From Silene latifolia (lineage: Eukaryota; Streptophyta; Magnoliopsida; Caryophyllales; Caryophyllaceae), in NCBI RefSeq assembly GCF_048544455.1, contig NC_133538.1, forward strand, positions 36,705,469 to 36,769,468: a stretch of 64,000 bases of DNA, written 5' to 3'. The notes under the pieces were generated by a model. It worked only from the letters and a program-made list of their open reading frames with translations, did no database searches and was not told the origin of the DNA. This document shows positions 34,404-45,023 of the stretch, piece by piece. Position numbers and translations under genes: made by a program. Every line of letters begins with the position of its first letter. Within the stretch, counting starts at the first letter, position 1.

Positions 34404-35441
34404 CATTTAGGAATGTGAGTAGTTACTCCTTATGAGACATGTTATATCAATATGCATAAATATGAACTTAATCTGTTTAATACCTGTATGCATTCGGTCT
34501 GTGGTTTGTTGACATATATGGAAGAGGTCTCCTTTATTCATTTTGCCCATAAGCTTCACATAGCCAAAAATAGCCTTCTGCCCCTTTAACTACATCCTAT
34601 ATTCAGCCTGCCTTTGTCAAGCTAGTAGTATTAGTCTTTGGGAGTGTTCTTATCATTTTGGTTATATTTGCTCTTATTGAGAATGTTTGTGAAATGATTG
34701 AAGGGAACAAAAAGCAAAAAAATAAGGAAAAAAAATGATTCGAAAAAAAAGAGGTCAGTCGATCGACCGTCCCACTTGGTCGATCGACTGCTTGCTGCGG
34801 TAGCGAAAGAAAATTCGAGAAAATCACATGATTGAATCTTCATTAGTTGGTGATTTTATATTCCCATGTTGCGATTAATATCATTTGGGGAATTAAGTTT
34901 GTATGGAGAATGTGAGATTTGTGCTTACTGTTAGCACCGTTTTGATTTATTTTCAGTATGAAGTTGGGATGTGGTTATAATTTTATTTTCAGTAATTACT
35001 AGCTTGGCTATAACTCTGCTTTCCCAGATTCATTTTAGCCCCTTCTTACCCATACCTCACATATCCAAAACTACCTCGGCATGTGTCATGGTCTTTTATG
35101 GTTGGAATGCATATGTACGGTTGTAGATATTATTTTCATATTAGATTGCAGGCATGTTCTTATAGGTCGTAGTTAGGTGAGTGTCATTACAAAATTACTT
35201 CTTTCTATATTCATATATATTCACCTGTGCTTATGTGTGATTTGAACGACCCGTGAGAGTCCATAATGATAAGTCTATATAGTTGACGGTTCAGCAGTTT
35301 TTTTACGACTACATAACTCGTTTGCATGATTCATATTGCTAATTGATTGTTAGTTGTTGCATTAAACTGGTTTAGGCTTTATAGTTGCATTTCGCTCTGA
35401 GATTGAAATCGTTCCATTAGGTTTTTGGATCAAGTCTAGTT

Positions 35442-35480
35442 CTTGCTTGGGGATAAGCAAGGGTTTGGTTTGGGGAAGTT
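35442..35480 (+). other. Element C pre-PPT hairpin and polypurine tract
   Basis: CTTGCTT, GGGGAT loop, AAGCAAG (35442-35461), then GGTTTGGTTTGGGGAAGTT up to the 3' LTR start. Equivalent in place to the hairpins of A and D. Confidence 0.82.
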
Positions 35481-37089
35481 TGATGCGTGTCCTAAATATG
35501 ATGTTTTACAGCCTATTTCACACGCATTTCAGAGCTCAATTATGTAGTTTAGGCTACTATTTTCCCTATTTCCGTCTACTTTCGTGTTTTTTGTGTAATA
35601 TTGCAGAAATGTGAAGAATCCAGCAAAAATCAAGCCGAATCCGTCCCTAAGTGCTTGGCATAGGATTTGACATGAAGATTTGACTCGGGAAATAAACATG
35701 GTGCGCGTAGCAAGGCCTGAAAGATATATTTGCGAGAGTTTCAGAAGCGGATTACCAGCTAACTTGGTCTATAAACTGACCTACATGGTCTATAGACTGT
35801 CGAGAATCTTTGAACATTGACTATGCAGGAAGAGCAGTCAGTCGATCGACTGGTCCCAGTGGTCGATCGACCACACCACGAGACTGGCGCGCAAATTAAA
35901 AGACGAGAGTTAGAAGCCCACTTGTAATTAGGTTTTAGGAATAAGAATCACGCTATATTCCTATATAACGTGAACCCTATGTTTCAGAAGAGATCATCAG
36001 GTTATTTTTAGGGATCGAATTAATTAGGGTTCAATACACAGTAGTTAAATTTTGGATTATGTTATTAGTTTAGATTAGTTTTCATCAATAAAGTTTTCTT
36101 TTCGCATTGGGTTTTGGTCTTTCCTCGTCAATTCTTCTTTACGGTATTCCTCTGTTCCTTTGTTCAATTTCGTTACTTTAATTCTTCCGTAGTTTAGAAT
36201 TGCTAGTTTAGATTTCCCAAAGCCATATCCTCGTTTCATGTTAGTTATTTATTTAGTTAATTCAATTATGAATTCAATTGCTTTATTTGTTAATTTTATT
36301 GTTGTTATTATCACCATCATGAGTAGCTAAATCCTATGTGCTAAGATGTAGGGGATCTAGCTTTAGACGGTTTTTAAACAATAGGTAACCTGTTATCGGG
36401 CTCTGGTCGATCGACTGACTTCGTTGGTCGATCGACTGGGTCCGTAGGTCGATCGACCGCCCTGCATGGTTGATCGACTGCCACGTGTTAGATTAGCTTT
36501 GACTTAATTTATTTAATTGCTATATTTGACGAATCGAGTGCACGCGACTAGTTGAATGCTTAGGAATCGACCGACCCGATAGATCGAAAGATAGGGGAGG
36601 GAAATAGACTACTAAGTTAAGACGACTAAATTAATAAGATCGAGAGATAAAATAATTTAGGATTTAAGTATCATTAATCAAGAACGAACGTTATATTAGT
36701 GAGACTTAGGGACCCGTAGCTTAGGTCGAAAGGTTGTTACCTATTAAATTGGACCGAGTGGACTTTTTATTTTCCAGTCTAACATGCTTAAATCAGTTTA
36801 CTTAGAGTTACTCCCGTCGAAACTACAGTGAACCGACCATCTTAGCATCCTTTTAATATTTGATTTCATCTATTTTCATCTACTGCTCATTTATTTGCTT
36901 TAGTTTAGTTTTTATTTTATTACCTTTAGTTATAGAATCATTCAAATCAAACCCCCCAAAACTGTTACTTTAGACTTAAATTAGACAACTTTAAATTGCT
37001 TGCCTCCATGTGGTTCGACCCACACTGCCACTATTTATAGTAGTAGTTTGGATTATATATTTTATTTTTGGTACTCTACGGCAGTATCA
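35481..37089 (+). repeat. Element C 3' LTR (1609 bp)
   Basis: Starts TGATGCGTGTCC and ends GGCAGTATCA. Contains CTATATAA at 35961-35968 and palindrome clusters at about 35755-35880 and 36400-36483. In the first cluster GGTCTATAGACTG occurs twice where other copies have GGTCGATCGACTG, so both arms changed together. Confidence 0.92.
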
Positions 37090-37708
37090 ATAAGGGCAAA
37101 AACCACGGGCACCAAGTCAGGAGGGATTGTTACTATAATTTTGTAGTATCCTGAGAGGGAATGTGTATGTTAGGCTAGGAATAGAGTATGATCGTTTATA
37201 ATAATGCTATGGTAGTTTATGATTATAAAAAGTGAGAGTAAGTTCCAGTGAATAAGTGATCCTTTCTTCTTTCTTCTCCTTACTATTTATAGTGGCCATC
37301 CTTTCTTTACAACGGTCCTTTTAAAGTTGTTTTTTACTTTCCTAGTAAATAGGGCCCGTGCCCTACTTACCTGGGAGTAGTTGGTTGATTCCTAAGACTG
37401 GCCGCCTTTATCTCTGCTAGTTTGACTGCTCCATACTTTGTTGTGGGTTTTGATGAATGAGTCTCCCGTGTAACTAGGAGCTTTATTTGTGGACATTAGT
37501 AGCTGCCTGATGTGTTTTGGTAGTGCTTAGCATGTGACTTTGTGAGATATCTCTTCAGGCCTGGCCTAATAGATACTGACCTATCTTTCCTTCCTGGCTG
37601 GTGCCTTCTCAGCTGTTGTATGCCTTGTATTAGATGTCTTCTGTTCAGGCTCGTTTTTGTTGTTGCCTGATTATTGTCTGATCAGGTAGAATAATTTTGG
37701 GCCCAACA
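37090..37708 (-). repeat. Element G 3' LTR, partial
   Basis: On the minus strand it starts TGTTGGGCCC, carries CTATAAATAG at 37283-37292, and near its cut end reads GTGCCCGTGGTTTTTGCCC, a text typical of plant LTR ends. The purine-rich AAGAAGATATGGGGCAAT abuts its start. It is interrupted at 37090 by the insertion of element C. Confidence 0.65.
37283..37292 (-). promoter_or_regulatory. TATA-like box in element G LTR
   Basis: Minus strand CTATAAATAG, about 415 bases from the LTR start. Confidence 0.4.
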
Positions 37709-38073
37709 ATTGCCCCATATCTTCTTATTCCCAGTGGATCTGGCCGGGGAAAAGGAGATAAAAATTCGAGCTAGGCAAAAAGTACAACAATATTTACCGG
37801 AAAAGAGTTTGAGTTCCTTTCAACTTCTAGAACGGCTAATGACCATAAATGAGGTAAGTTCATCAAGTAAGTTCATCAAACTCTAGGAGAGTCATAATTG
37901 GATTTATCCACTTGTCTTATCCGTTGGATTTTTGCGGCTATAAATTGCTCTAAACTGTTTGTTTGCTTCCACATTTCCATTCTTCAACTATCCCAATTTT
38001 CTTTCCCTTCTCTCTAACTCCTTTGTGAAAATAAATCTTTCTTTGAAAATTAACCTTATATTCCAATAAAAAA

Positions 38074-40222
38074 ATGGCTCGTGGAAGGAGAAGGGATGCA
38101 GCATCAATGACTTTTGCTGGGGCTGAACAGGCTCCGGTAGTGATAGACGTTCCAGAAATTATTCCTGAAGATGAAGTTATGGAAATTTTTGCCCCTGCAG
38201 AAATCCTGTCCATCACACATAAGAGTATCACTTTTGCCCCTGTGAAATCGTTGTCTGCTACTTTCCCTAAGGCTAATCAATTGATGCCTTCTTTCGAGCA
38301 TTACTTGAAAGGTAGGGGTCTTCTTCCTTCTGGTGTTGAAGTCTGGGTCCCTGAGAATGGTCTAGTCAGGGCTAATTGGTGGAGTCCTGGTTGGTTCTGT
38401 ATCTTCGAATGGGCGTTTAAAGGAGGTTGTAGGCTTCCCTTTTCTCCATTTATGGTTGAGGTCGTCAGGGCCATCAAAGTTGCTCCTTTCCAACTTATGC
38501 CGATGGTTTGGAAGATTGTTCAATCTGTTGAACACCTATGTGCCAAGCATAACTTGGTGATTACTCTTGAAGATTTCAAGAATGTCTACCATTTAAAAAG
38601 CAATACCACTGGATGCTTCAATCTTCGAGTAAGGGGAAAGATGACTCATCTGATTACAAATTTTGATTAAGGTGATGACAAGGGTTGGGCCATAACCTAT
38701 ATGTTCATCAGGGCAGATTCTGTTGCCCCAGATCTAGATTATCTTCACTATCCAGCTGTGGAGGGTGGAAAGTTCTTTTTCCCTGCATTCAATTCGGGTT
38801 ATAATAATATGTAGATTAAATTTTAATGATAGACATACTTGCGTTGTGCTGTAGTGCCTGACTGGGCTTGTATTCCTGATGCTGAGGGGTTGTCTGACCG
38901 GATTGCAGCTTTTATGGCTCTACCAGATGAGGAAAGGACATGGCATGTCTGCCTTGGACTAGAGCCCTTTGCCTCGTTTCAAGAAGGCTAAACTGAGCAC
39001 TTAAAAGGCTGCTAGAGGTGCTAAGGCTTCAGGGGCCTCATCATCAGGAAGTAAGTTTTTGTCTTACTAATGCAGGATTTCGTCGTGTAGCTACCACGGC
39101 TTCTGCAAAGATTGCCATTTTGGGCTTGTCCTTGGTTAAGGCAGGCGTTTCTTAGATCATAGTGGAAAAGTCTCGGAGCAGTGAGGCTACAGGGAGTGAC
39201 ATCACATTGCAAGTCCAGGTCCCTGCTCATCAGCTCAATTGGTGTCTCCTCCTCAGGTTGTGGTTGACGTTGATGAGCCTAGTCAGGCTAGAAAGAGGAA
39301 AAGGTCGGATGAGGCTTCTGAGGGAGTTAGTGGTGTGAGTGACGTCAGGGAGGTTAGGGCTAGGCTTGCTGGTGTTCAATTTGCTAAGGAACAAATCCAG
39401 GCTCACTCTTTTCTAGTTGATGATCCCTACTACAAGTACCAGGCTGAGGAAATGTCTGCCCAGGCAGTGGCTGCTATGTATCGTTCCAGGGACTATGCTG
39501 CTATCCTGGTTGCGATGCTGCAGGAAGTATGGTTCTTTTCTCCATAGTTTTATTTTGGTTGTATATTTTTGTTCAAGTTTGCCCGATTCATGATTTTCTT
39601 TGCAGAATTTAAATGACATGTTGAGAGTGCTTGTGAGCTGGAATCTTCAAATGCAAAAAATGAGACTCTTGACTGGGAGGTGCAATGTCTGAAGAAGGAT
39701 GTTGAGTCTTTGAAGACGGATTGGGAACAGTTGAAAAAGGAGAATGAGTCTTTGAAGAAAGAGAATGAGGCTAGCAAGGCAAGGCTGGTTGTTGAGACGT
39801 CAAAATTGGGGTCTACTCAGAATGATGTAAAGTCCATCAAGGCAAAGCTTGTTACAGTCCAGGAAGAATTGAAGGCTGAGAAGTAGGCTATGCAGAATCA
39901 GTTGAAGGTAAATGAGGAGCTGGCTGCTGAGAGGGATGTGGTGCAGCGTAGGTAGAAGGATGCTACTTTATACTTCTTTGGCAAAGGTCTTGTAGATGCC
40001 ATGAAGGAGCTTGTTGAAGTCAGACCATATTGGAACCCAGAGCAAGAAATGGCTGATCTTAATGCCACCTATCCTGATCTTTGCAAGCTGCATGCTGACG
40101 ATGAGGTTGATTCTCCCCCGTCCAAAGAAAAAAGCGGTGAGGCTGAAGAGGATGAAGATGATGAAGGGGAGGAGGCAGCTGAAGAGGATATTGGTTCTGC
40201 TACTGCTTCCATGGCAGACTGA
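38074..40222 (+). pseudogene. Antisense accessory ORF (aORF) of element G, broken
   Basis: Exon 1 starts at an ATG (MARGRRRDAASMTF) after a CT-rich leader and runs 198 codons, with segments such as GVEVWVPENGLVRANWWSPG and FSPFMVEVVRAIKVAPFQL. It resembles plant proteins annotated as putative gypsy-type transposon products. A TAA at 38668 interrupts the frame, which continues for about 50 codons (GDDKGWAITYMFIRADS). Later pieces are 39239-39547, a coiled-coil segment near 39680-39886 (LKKENESLKKENEASK), and an acidic tail ending at 40222 (EDEDDEGEEAAEED). Intron-like breaks lie at 39051-39075 and 39527-39605. Function is unknown. The domain call is from memory; the broken state is clear. Confidence 0.65.
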
Positions 40223-40258
40223 TATTTAAGTTTAGGGTAATATTTTTTGGCCCATCCA

Positions 40259-40352
40259 GGGGGGGGGGGGGGGTGTTCCCTGGACAAACTATCTTTGATT
40301 TCATTTTTGCTGGTTGGTATTTGTTCTACCCGGGGGGGAGGGGGGGGGGGGG
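40259..40352 (+). repeat. Paired long G-runs
   Basis: G15 at 40259-40273, and G7-A-G13 at 40332-40352. The flanks of the two runs are similar (TTCCCTGGACAAAC and TTCCCTGGGCAAAC), so this is an imperfect tandem duplication. It could form G-quadruplexes; run lengths may include assembly error. Confidence 0.75.
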
Positions 40353-40499
40353 ATTTTCCCTGGGCAAACGTTGAATTTTTTGCTTTTTCTTTGATATAAT
40401 TTGAAATTGTCTTCTTGTTCCATTGTGTGTCTTGGTCTGATAGTGCCTGTAACAATGCAATTTCAGCCATTTTGTTAATATAATGCTTGGTCTGATAAA

Positions 40500-40875
40500 T
40501 CCGTCGCAAATAACGAAATCCCGTCGCAAATATAGCATTTGCGACGGAGTTAGCCCGTCGCGTTTTTTTCGTCGCAAAATTTTTTCCTACGACGAAAATT
40601 CTGCGACGTATTAATGCGTCGCACAAACTCGTCGCAAAAATTGGCCCTGCGACGGAATGTCCGTCGCAATTCACTGTTCATGTAGGCCACGTAGTCAGAA
40701 AGGTCAACAGGAAAGTGAAAATTTGCGACGGAAAATCGGTCGCAAGGCACTATTCATGCAGCCACGTGGCTGCAAAGTCAACAGGAAATTCAATATTTGC
40801 AACGGTCACTGTTTATCCAGCCCACATGTCCTCCTTAGTAAAGCCACTAGTCAATATCTGCGACGGAAATTCCGT
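40500..40875. repeat. Subterminal GCGACGG / CCGTCGC repeat cluster
   Basis: More than ten copies or near-copies in direct and inverted orientation, plus a repeated block (ATTCATG, a stretch on CACGTGG or CACGTAG, then GTCAACAGGAAA) at about 40675-40715 and 40750-40790. In CACTA elements such motifs bind the transposase partner protein. Confidence 0.75.
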
Positions 40876-41039
40876 CGCAGGGAAAAAATTTCCAGGAGGT
40901 TTATAGCGTTTCCAGCGCCCCCAATTGCTTAGAAAGCAATTACATACGGTTTATATAAGTTTAGTACACAACAAACTTAAACTAAATAAGTGTTCAACAA
41001 AGAAAGCTAAATAAGTCCATAAACCAACTAATAACTATT

Positions 41040-42283
41040 AATCAATACACGGGAGTAGAAGTAGCCCTAGCATTGTCGCCACCATCATCATCAAAGTCAT
41101 TTCTAGCTTGAAATACACCTCCGGGGTTACAATTTTGAGTATCAAAACCTTGTTGGCTCAAGAACTCCTCTATTGCCGCAATCCTTTGAGATTGTTCGCC
41201 TCGACTTGCTTAAGTCGGGCATTCTCTTTTGCGACTCTACCAACAAAACCCGGAGTATGAGGAGTACAAAAGACGTTACCGGTCGAGCGGCGGTGGTGAG
41301 TCTAAATGTGTGGTGTTGCATTTCCCGCGCCATGTACTCTACCTTTCTAATCAAATCCTCCATGTTGTTCAATATAAATCTCATTATCATCGATGTTCTC
41401 GACCCCTTGACTCTGAAGCTCAGTTTTCTTTGACAGGATCTTATCTATATCATTAAAAAAGGAAATATTAGATATCATCTACTAAATAATCATGATTGAA
41501 AAAATGAGTTAAATTAAATAATTATAGTAACTTACGAAGAGTTGACTGCCTTTTTTGGATAACCATCCTTTTGTGCTATGCTTCTTTGTCTTCTTCAACA
41601 AGTGCAAAGCGGACGGAATTTCTCCCTTCCCATCTTTATGAACCTAAAATTTTGATACTTCTTAAATATAATTTCTAACTTTAAATAAAGTTAAAGTAAA
41701 AAAAGGTAATAAATTAAAAAATCAAGTGAAAAAATTACCTTTGAGTCCATATATTGCAATGTGTTTTTTTGACCCATTAGATGAGTACCCAACGCCTTCC
41801 CCTTCTCGTCACATCCCGACTTACGGTTAGCCGAATACTTTTCCGATTTTTCCGTAAAAGTAGGTTCATCAAGTGGTGTATTCTTCAATTTACGGTGCAA
41901 CTCAACACTAATCCAATCCGGCTTTTCATGCTCTTGCTTATGATAAGCTCGATAAATCATTTGCCTTAAACGGGTCTTCATGGCATCTTCCCAAGCCTTC
42001 TTAACCCTTGCCTTGTCGCGGGGATCGTAACTAACATGCCACTATTCAATAAACAATAAAGTTAGAAAATAAACTTTATTGTAAATAAATATAAAATAAA
42101 TGAATAAAATACCTAATATTAAATTAAATGACAATTGCTAATACCTCAAACCAGTTCCAACAATCCTTCTTTATAGTAGATGACGCCAATTTCTAATTAG
42201 GAGCATGTTCTTTGTAGTTGCATCCAATATTGTTCGATATCAAGTTCACAACGGATGCATCACTGAACCTGAAAAAAAAAATG

Positions 42284-42323
<40 letters not shown>

Positions 42324-42465
42324 TTATAAAAATAATTAATTACGAAAAAATGACATACTTACCAAATGCCATCTTGCTCAAGAGAATCGAGATGAATTTT
42401 CTCAACTGGCTCATTTTGTTGTTGCTGTTGATGACCTGCTGGTATTTCTTCATTCGCGTTTCACC
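41040..42465 (-). pseudogene. CACTA transposase-like gene, 3' part
   Basis: Minus-strand exons joined by GT-AG introns. An exon ends near 42363 (EPVEKIHLDSLEQDGIW); an intron to 42269 contains the (TA)n run. Next come 42268 to about 42150 (FSDASVVNLISNNIGCNY), 42041-41739 (WISVELHRKLKN, SEKYSANRKSGCDEKGKALG), 41643-41536 (VHKDGKGEIPSALHLL) and 41444 down to about 41150, ending in NARLKQVEANNLKGL. The pattern resembles the plant Transposase_24 family linked to En/Spm elements. There are a few stops, and the 5' end is lost at the F2 junction. Confidence 0.65.
42291..42321. repeat. (TA)n microsatellite
   Basis: Perfect TA run of about 31 bases inside a likely intron of the CACTA gene. Confidence 0.95.
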
Positions 42466-43360
42466 TGGATTGCCTTGGTACTGACTCGTCATACTCAATG
42501 CATAAGCCACGTCTGGACGTGTGCATATCATGGCATACATGATTGATCATATGGCTGATGCATAAGGAACACGACTCATGTGTTCAACCCCTTCAGGTGT
42601 CTTGGGTGACTGAGACTTGCTCAAATGCATCCCATATGTCGTTGGAAGGTTCCCCTTGTTGGAGTTGGTCATGCCGAACCTTTCAAGAATCTTATCTAAA
42701 TAAGACTCCTGACTCAGTGATAACATCCGTCGTGATCTATCTCGATAGATACGGATTCCCAATATGCGTTGTGCCTCACCCAGATCTTTCATCTGCAAAT
42801 GGTTCTTCAACCAACCTTTTAGCGAAGATAAGAGAGGAATGTCATTTCCAATCAAGAGTATGTCATCGACATACAATATCAAGAAAACAATCTTGCTCCC
42901 ACTCGACTTGATATATAAGCATGTTTCCTCGACCGATCGAGTGAAACTATACTCTTTTATCAACTGGTCGAAACGATGATTCCAACTCCGAGAAGCTTGC
43001 TTAAGTCCATAAATGGAACGTTTAAGCCTGCACACTTTCTTAGGATTTTCAGGATCTATGAAACCTTCGGGTTGTACCATGTACAATTCCTCCTCCAAAT
43101 AACCATTTAAAAAGGCGGTTTTCACATCTATCTGCAAAATTTCATAGTCATGAAAAGCGGCGATCGCTAAGATTATCCGAATGGAACACAACATAACTAC
43201 GGGTACAAAGATTTCATCATAATGCAATCCGTGCACTTGAGTGAAATATTTTGCCACTAGTCATGCCTTATAGGTATCTGGTTGCCCGTCTACATAATGC
43301 TTTATTTTGTAAAGCCATTTGCACTGAAGAGGTCTTACCTTCTTAGGTAAATCAACAAGA
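42466..43360 (-). pseudogene. RT and partial RNase H of F2
   Basis: RT holds IDVKTAFLNGYLEEELYMVQPEGF, RLKRSIYGLKQASRSWN and the catalytic YVDD at 42862-42873 (YVDDILLIGND). A TGA at 43263 splits the N-terminal part (PLQCKWLYKIKHYVDGQ) from the rest. The start of RNase H (MYAMICTRPDVAYALSMTSQYQ) is present, and sequence is lost after about 42466. Catalytic Asp residues of RT are intact; the protein is not expressible as it stands. Confidence 0.88.
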
Positions 43361-43362
43361 TC

Positions 43363-44412
43363 CTATACGTCATTCTCATACATGGAGTCCATCTCGGATT
43401 GCATGGCTTCAAGCCATAGCTTAGAGTTAGAACATGTCATGGCACCTTTATAGGTAGCGGGTTCATTACTCTCTAGGAGTAAAACGTCACAATCCTCGAC
43501 CATACCAATGTATCTGTCTAGAGGATTAGAGACTCTACCCGACCTCCCAGGTTCCTGAGGAATGTTAACCGTATCATTGGTTGAAAGAACATCTTCCTTC
43601 ATTCGTTCCTCGGTAGTTGGTTCTTGAATCTCCGACAGCTCGAAGGTTCTATTACATGACTTGTTCTCGAGAAATTGTTTCTCTAAGAACTTTGCACTAG
43701 CCGCCACAAAAACTCGATGTTCGGTAGGCGAATAGAAGTAATGACCAAACATTCCTTTTGGATAACCAATAAAGTATGTCTTGACCGATCGCGGACCGAG
43801 CTTATCCTCGTGTCTGCACTTGACATAAGCCTCGCAGCCCCAAACCCGAATAAAGGACAAGTTAGGGACCGTTCCCTTCCACATTTCATATGGAGTCTTG
43901 TCGTCAGCTTTAGACGGACTTCGGTTAAGTATAAGAGCAGCTGACAAAAGAGCAAAACCCCATAATGAATCAGGTACTACCGTGTGACTCGTCATGGATC
44001 GAACCAAATCAAGTAGTGTTCGATTTCTCCATTCGGACACACCGTTTAATTGAGGTGTTCCAGGTGGAGTTAACTGTAAAACTATTCCATGGTCTTTAAG
44101 GTGTTGATCAAACTCATTTGAAAGATATTCGCCACCCCGATCTGAACGGAGTGCTTTAACCTTTCTTCCCAGTTGGTTCTCAACCTTATTCTGGTATTCC
44201 TTGAATATTTCAAAGGACTCACTTTTATCCTTCAATAAGTAGACATATCCGTATCTACTCAAATCGTCCGTGAAAGTGATAAAATATCTATAGCCATCTC
44301 TTGCGGTGATTGACATAGGTCCACATACATCAGTATGTATGAGTCCTAATTGGTCATTAGCGCGCATTCCAACACTTTGAAGGAAATTCGAGTCATTTTG
44401 CCGGTAAGACAT
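43363..44412 (-). CDS. Integrase core of F2
   Basis: 349 codons. The catalytic DDE triad is visible at D28 (IHTDVCGP), D91 (LRSDRGGEY) and E127 (NGVSEWRNRT), with 35 residues between the last two. The C-terminal part has the copia motif PNLSFIRVWGCEAYVK and KTYFIGYPKGMFGHYFY, followed by the linker to RT. The zinc-binding half is in another frame upstream: a TGA at 44430 and a frameshift separate them. The listed start is only the first ATG of the open segment. Confidence 0.88.
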   Translation of the reverse strand: MSYRQNDSNFLQSVGMRANDQLGLIHTDVCGPMSITARDGYRYFITFTDDLSRYGYVYLLKDKSESFEIFKEYQNKVENQLGRKVKALRSDRGGEYLSNEFDQHLKDHGIVLQLTPPGTPQLNGVSEWRNRTLLDLVRSMTSHTVVPDSLWGFALLSAALILNRSPSKADDKTPYEMWKGTVPNLSFIRVWGCEAYVKCRHEDKLGPRSVKTYFIGYPKGMFGHYFYSPTEHRVFVAASAKFLEKQFLENKSCNRTFELSEIQEPTTEERMKEDVLSTNDTVNIPQEPGRSGRVSNPLDRYIGMVEDCDVLLLESNEPATYKGAMTCSNSKLWLEAMQSEMDSMYENDV

Positions 44413-44432
44413 GATTCACACGTGCCAAATGA

Positions 44433-45023
44433 TCAAAAATCAAATGTGGAGATAGTCCCATTATCAATGAGTTTCTTTACACGTTTTTCATTTATGTGTC
44501 CCATTCGACAATGCCATATATAAGTTTGATCTTTGTCACCAACCTTTAATTTCTTATTATTCACATGTAATATTTCTGTGGTTTGATCTAAGATATAAAT
44601 TCCATTCATGGAAACTGCTTTGCCATAAACCGTTTCATAAAAAGAGAGAATACAGCTATTGTCCTTTATTGAAAATGAAAAACCGTCTTTATCAAGTACA
44701 GAAACAGAAATAATATTCTTAGATAAACTGGGTACATAGTAACAGTTATATAAATATAACTCAAAACCACTCGGGAGCTGGATTACGTATGTTCCCATTG
44801 AGACTGCAGAAACTCGTGCTCCATTACCAACTCGCAGGTCCACATCACCCTTTGCGAGGGGTGTGATGTTTTTTAGGCCCTGCAAATGATTACACAGATG
44901 AGAACCACAACCAGTATCAAGTACCCAAGTTCCGAAACTTGCATGGTTAATCTCAATCATATGAATATAAGATGACATACCAACAGGAGTGACGCGGCCT
45001 GCTTTTATGTCCTCACGGTACAC
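44433..45023 (-). CDS. Protease and GAG-pre-integrase segment of F2
   Basis: Begins with VYREDIKAGRVTPVG, directly after the gag zinc knuckle. The protease active site reads WVLDTGCGSHLCN, with DTG where copia proteases have D-T/S-G. Next come GDVDLRVGNGARVSAVS, NCYYVPSLSKNIISVS and the integrase zinc-binding start IWHCRMGHINEKRVKKL. The segment ends at a TGA at 44430 just before the two Cys of the zinc site (TCESCLTGK). Confidence 0.85.
   Translation of the reverse strand: MYREDIKAGRVTPVGMSSYIHMIEINHASFGTWVLDTGCGSHLCNHLQGLKNITPLAKGDVDLRVGNGARVSAVSMGTYVIQLPSGFELYLYNCYYVPSLSKNIISVSVLDKDGFSFSIKDNSCILSFYETVYGKAVSMNGIYILDQTTEILHVNNKKLKVGDKDQTYIWHCRMGHINEKRVKKLIDNGTISTFDF

Larger units (their letters stand above)
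33143..35441 (+). other. Element C 3' non-coding region
   Basis: 2.3 kb without coding potential. It is collinear with the 3' region of D: an A-rich tract and CATGTTTATTTTAGCATA box (34126-34196), a hairpin at 34380-34403, and similar flanking text. Palindrome clusters are at 33512-33640 and 34753-34792. Confidence 0.7.
28507..37089 (+). mobile_element. Athila-like element C, non-autonomous, gag-protease only
   Basis: Plus-oriented element with LTRs 28507-30073 (missing its first 41 or so bases) and 35481-37089. It has a tRNA-Asp-type primer site, leader hairpin, gag and protease, then 2.3 kb of non-coding sequence, pre-PPT hairpin and polypurine tract. RT, RNase H and integrase are absent. 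It sits in a minus-oriented LTR of element G; the right flank ATAAG should be the target duplication, but the left copy is lost. Palindromes of the form GTCGATCGAC recur in the LTRs, gag and 3' region. Confidence 0.9.
37090..40480 (-). mobile_element. Tat-like (Retand-type) element G, 3' part
   Basis: A minus-oriented LTR remnant (37090-37708) is followed on its inner side by a purine-rich tract and then by a plus-strand, hence antisense, multi-exon ORF. An extra ORF antisense to gag-pol and next to the 3' LTR is a known trait of several Tat-lineage elements such as Retand. Gag-pol would lie further right but is missing; sequence changes to CACTA-type DNA near 40490. The left part of the LTR was cut by element C. 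Assignment is by architecture, without a pol domain to confirm it. Confidence 0.6.
40490..42465 (-). mobile_element. CACTA (En/Spm-type) transposon fragment
   Basis: Left part (40500-40875) is packed with GCGACGG and CCGTCGC motifs in both orientations, as in the subterminal repeats of plant CACTA elements. Right of it is a minus-strand, intron-containing transposase-like gene. No CACTA terminus is visible at the left, and the right side is fused to copia F2 at about 42465, so both ends are missing or unclear. Length is far below that of a complete element. Confidence 0.65.

Noticed and set aside
40069..40674. Minus-strand frame of 201 codons with Pro runs
   Set aside because: Covers the G-runs and CACTA subterminal repeats; composition is an artefact of C-runs.
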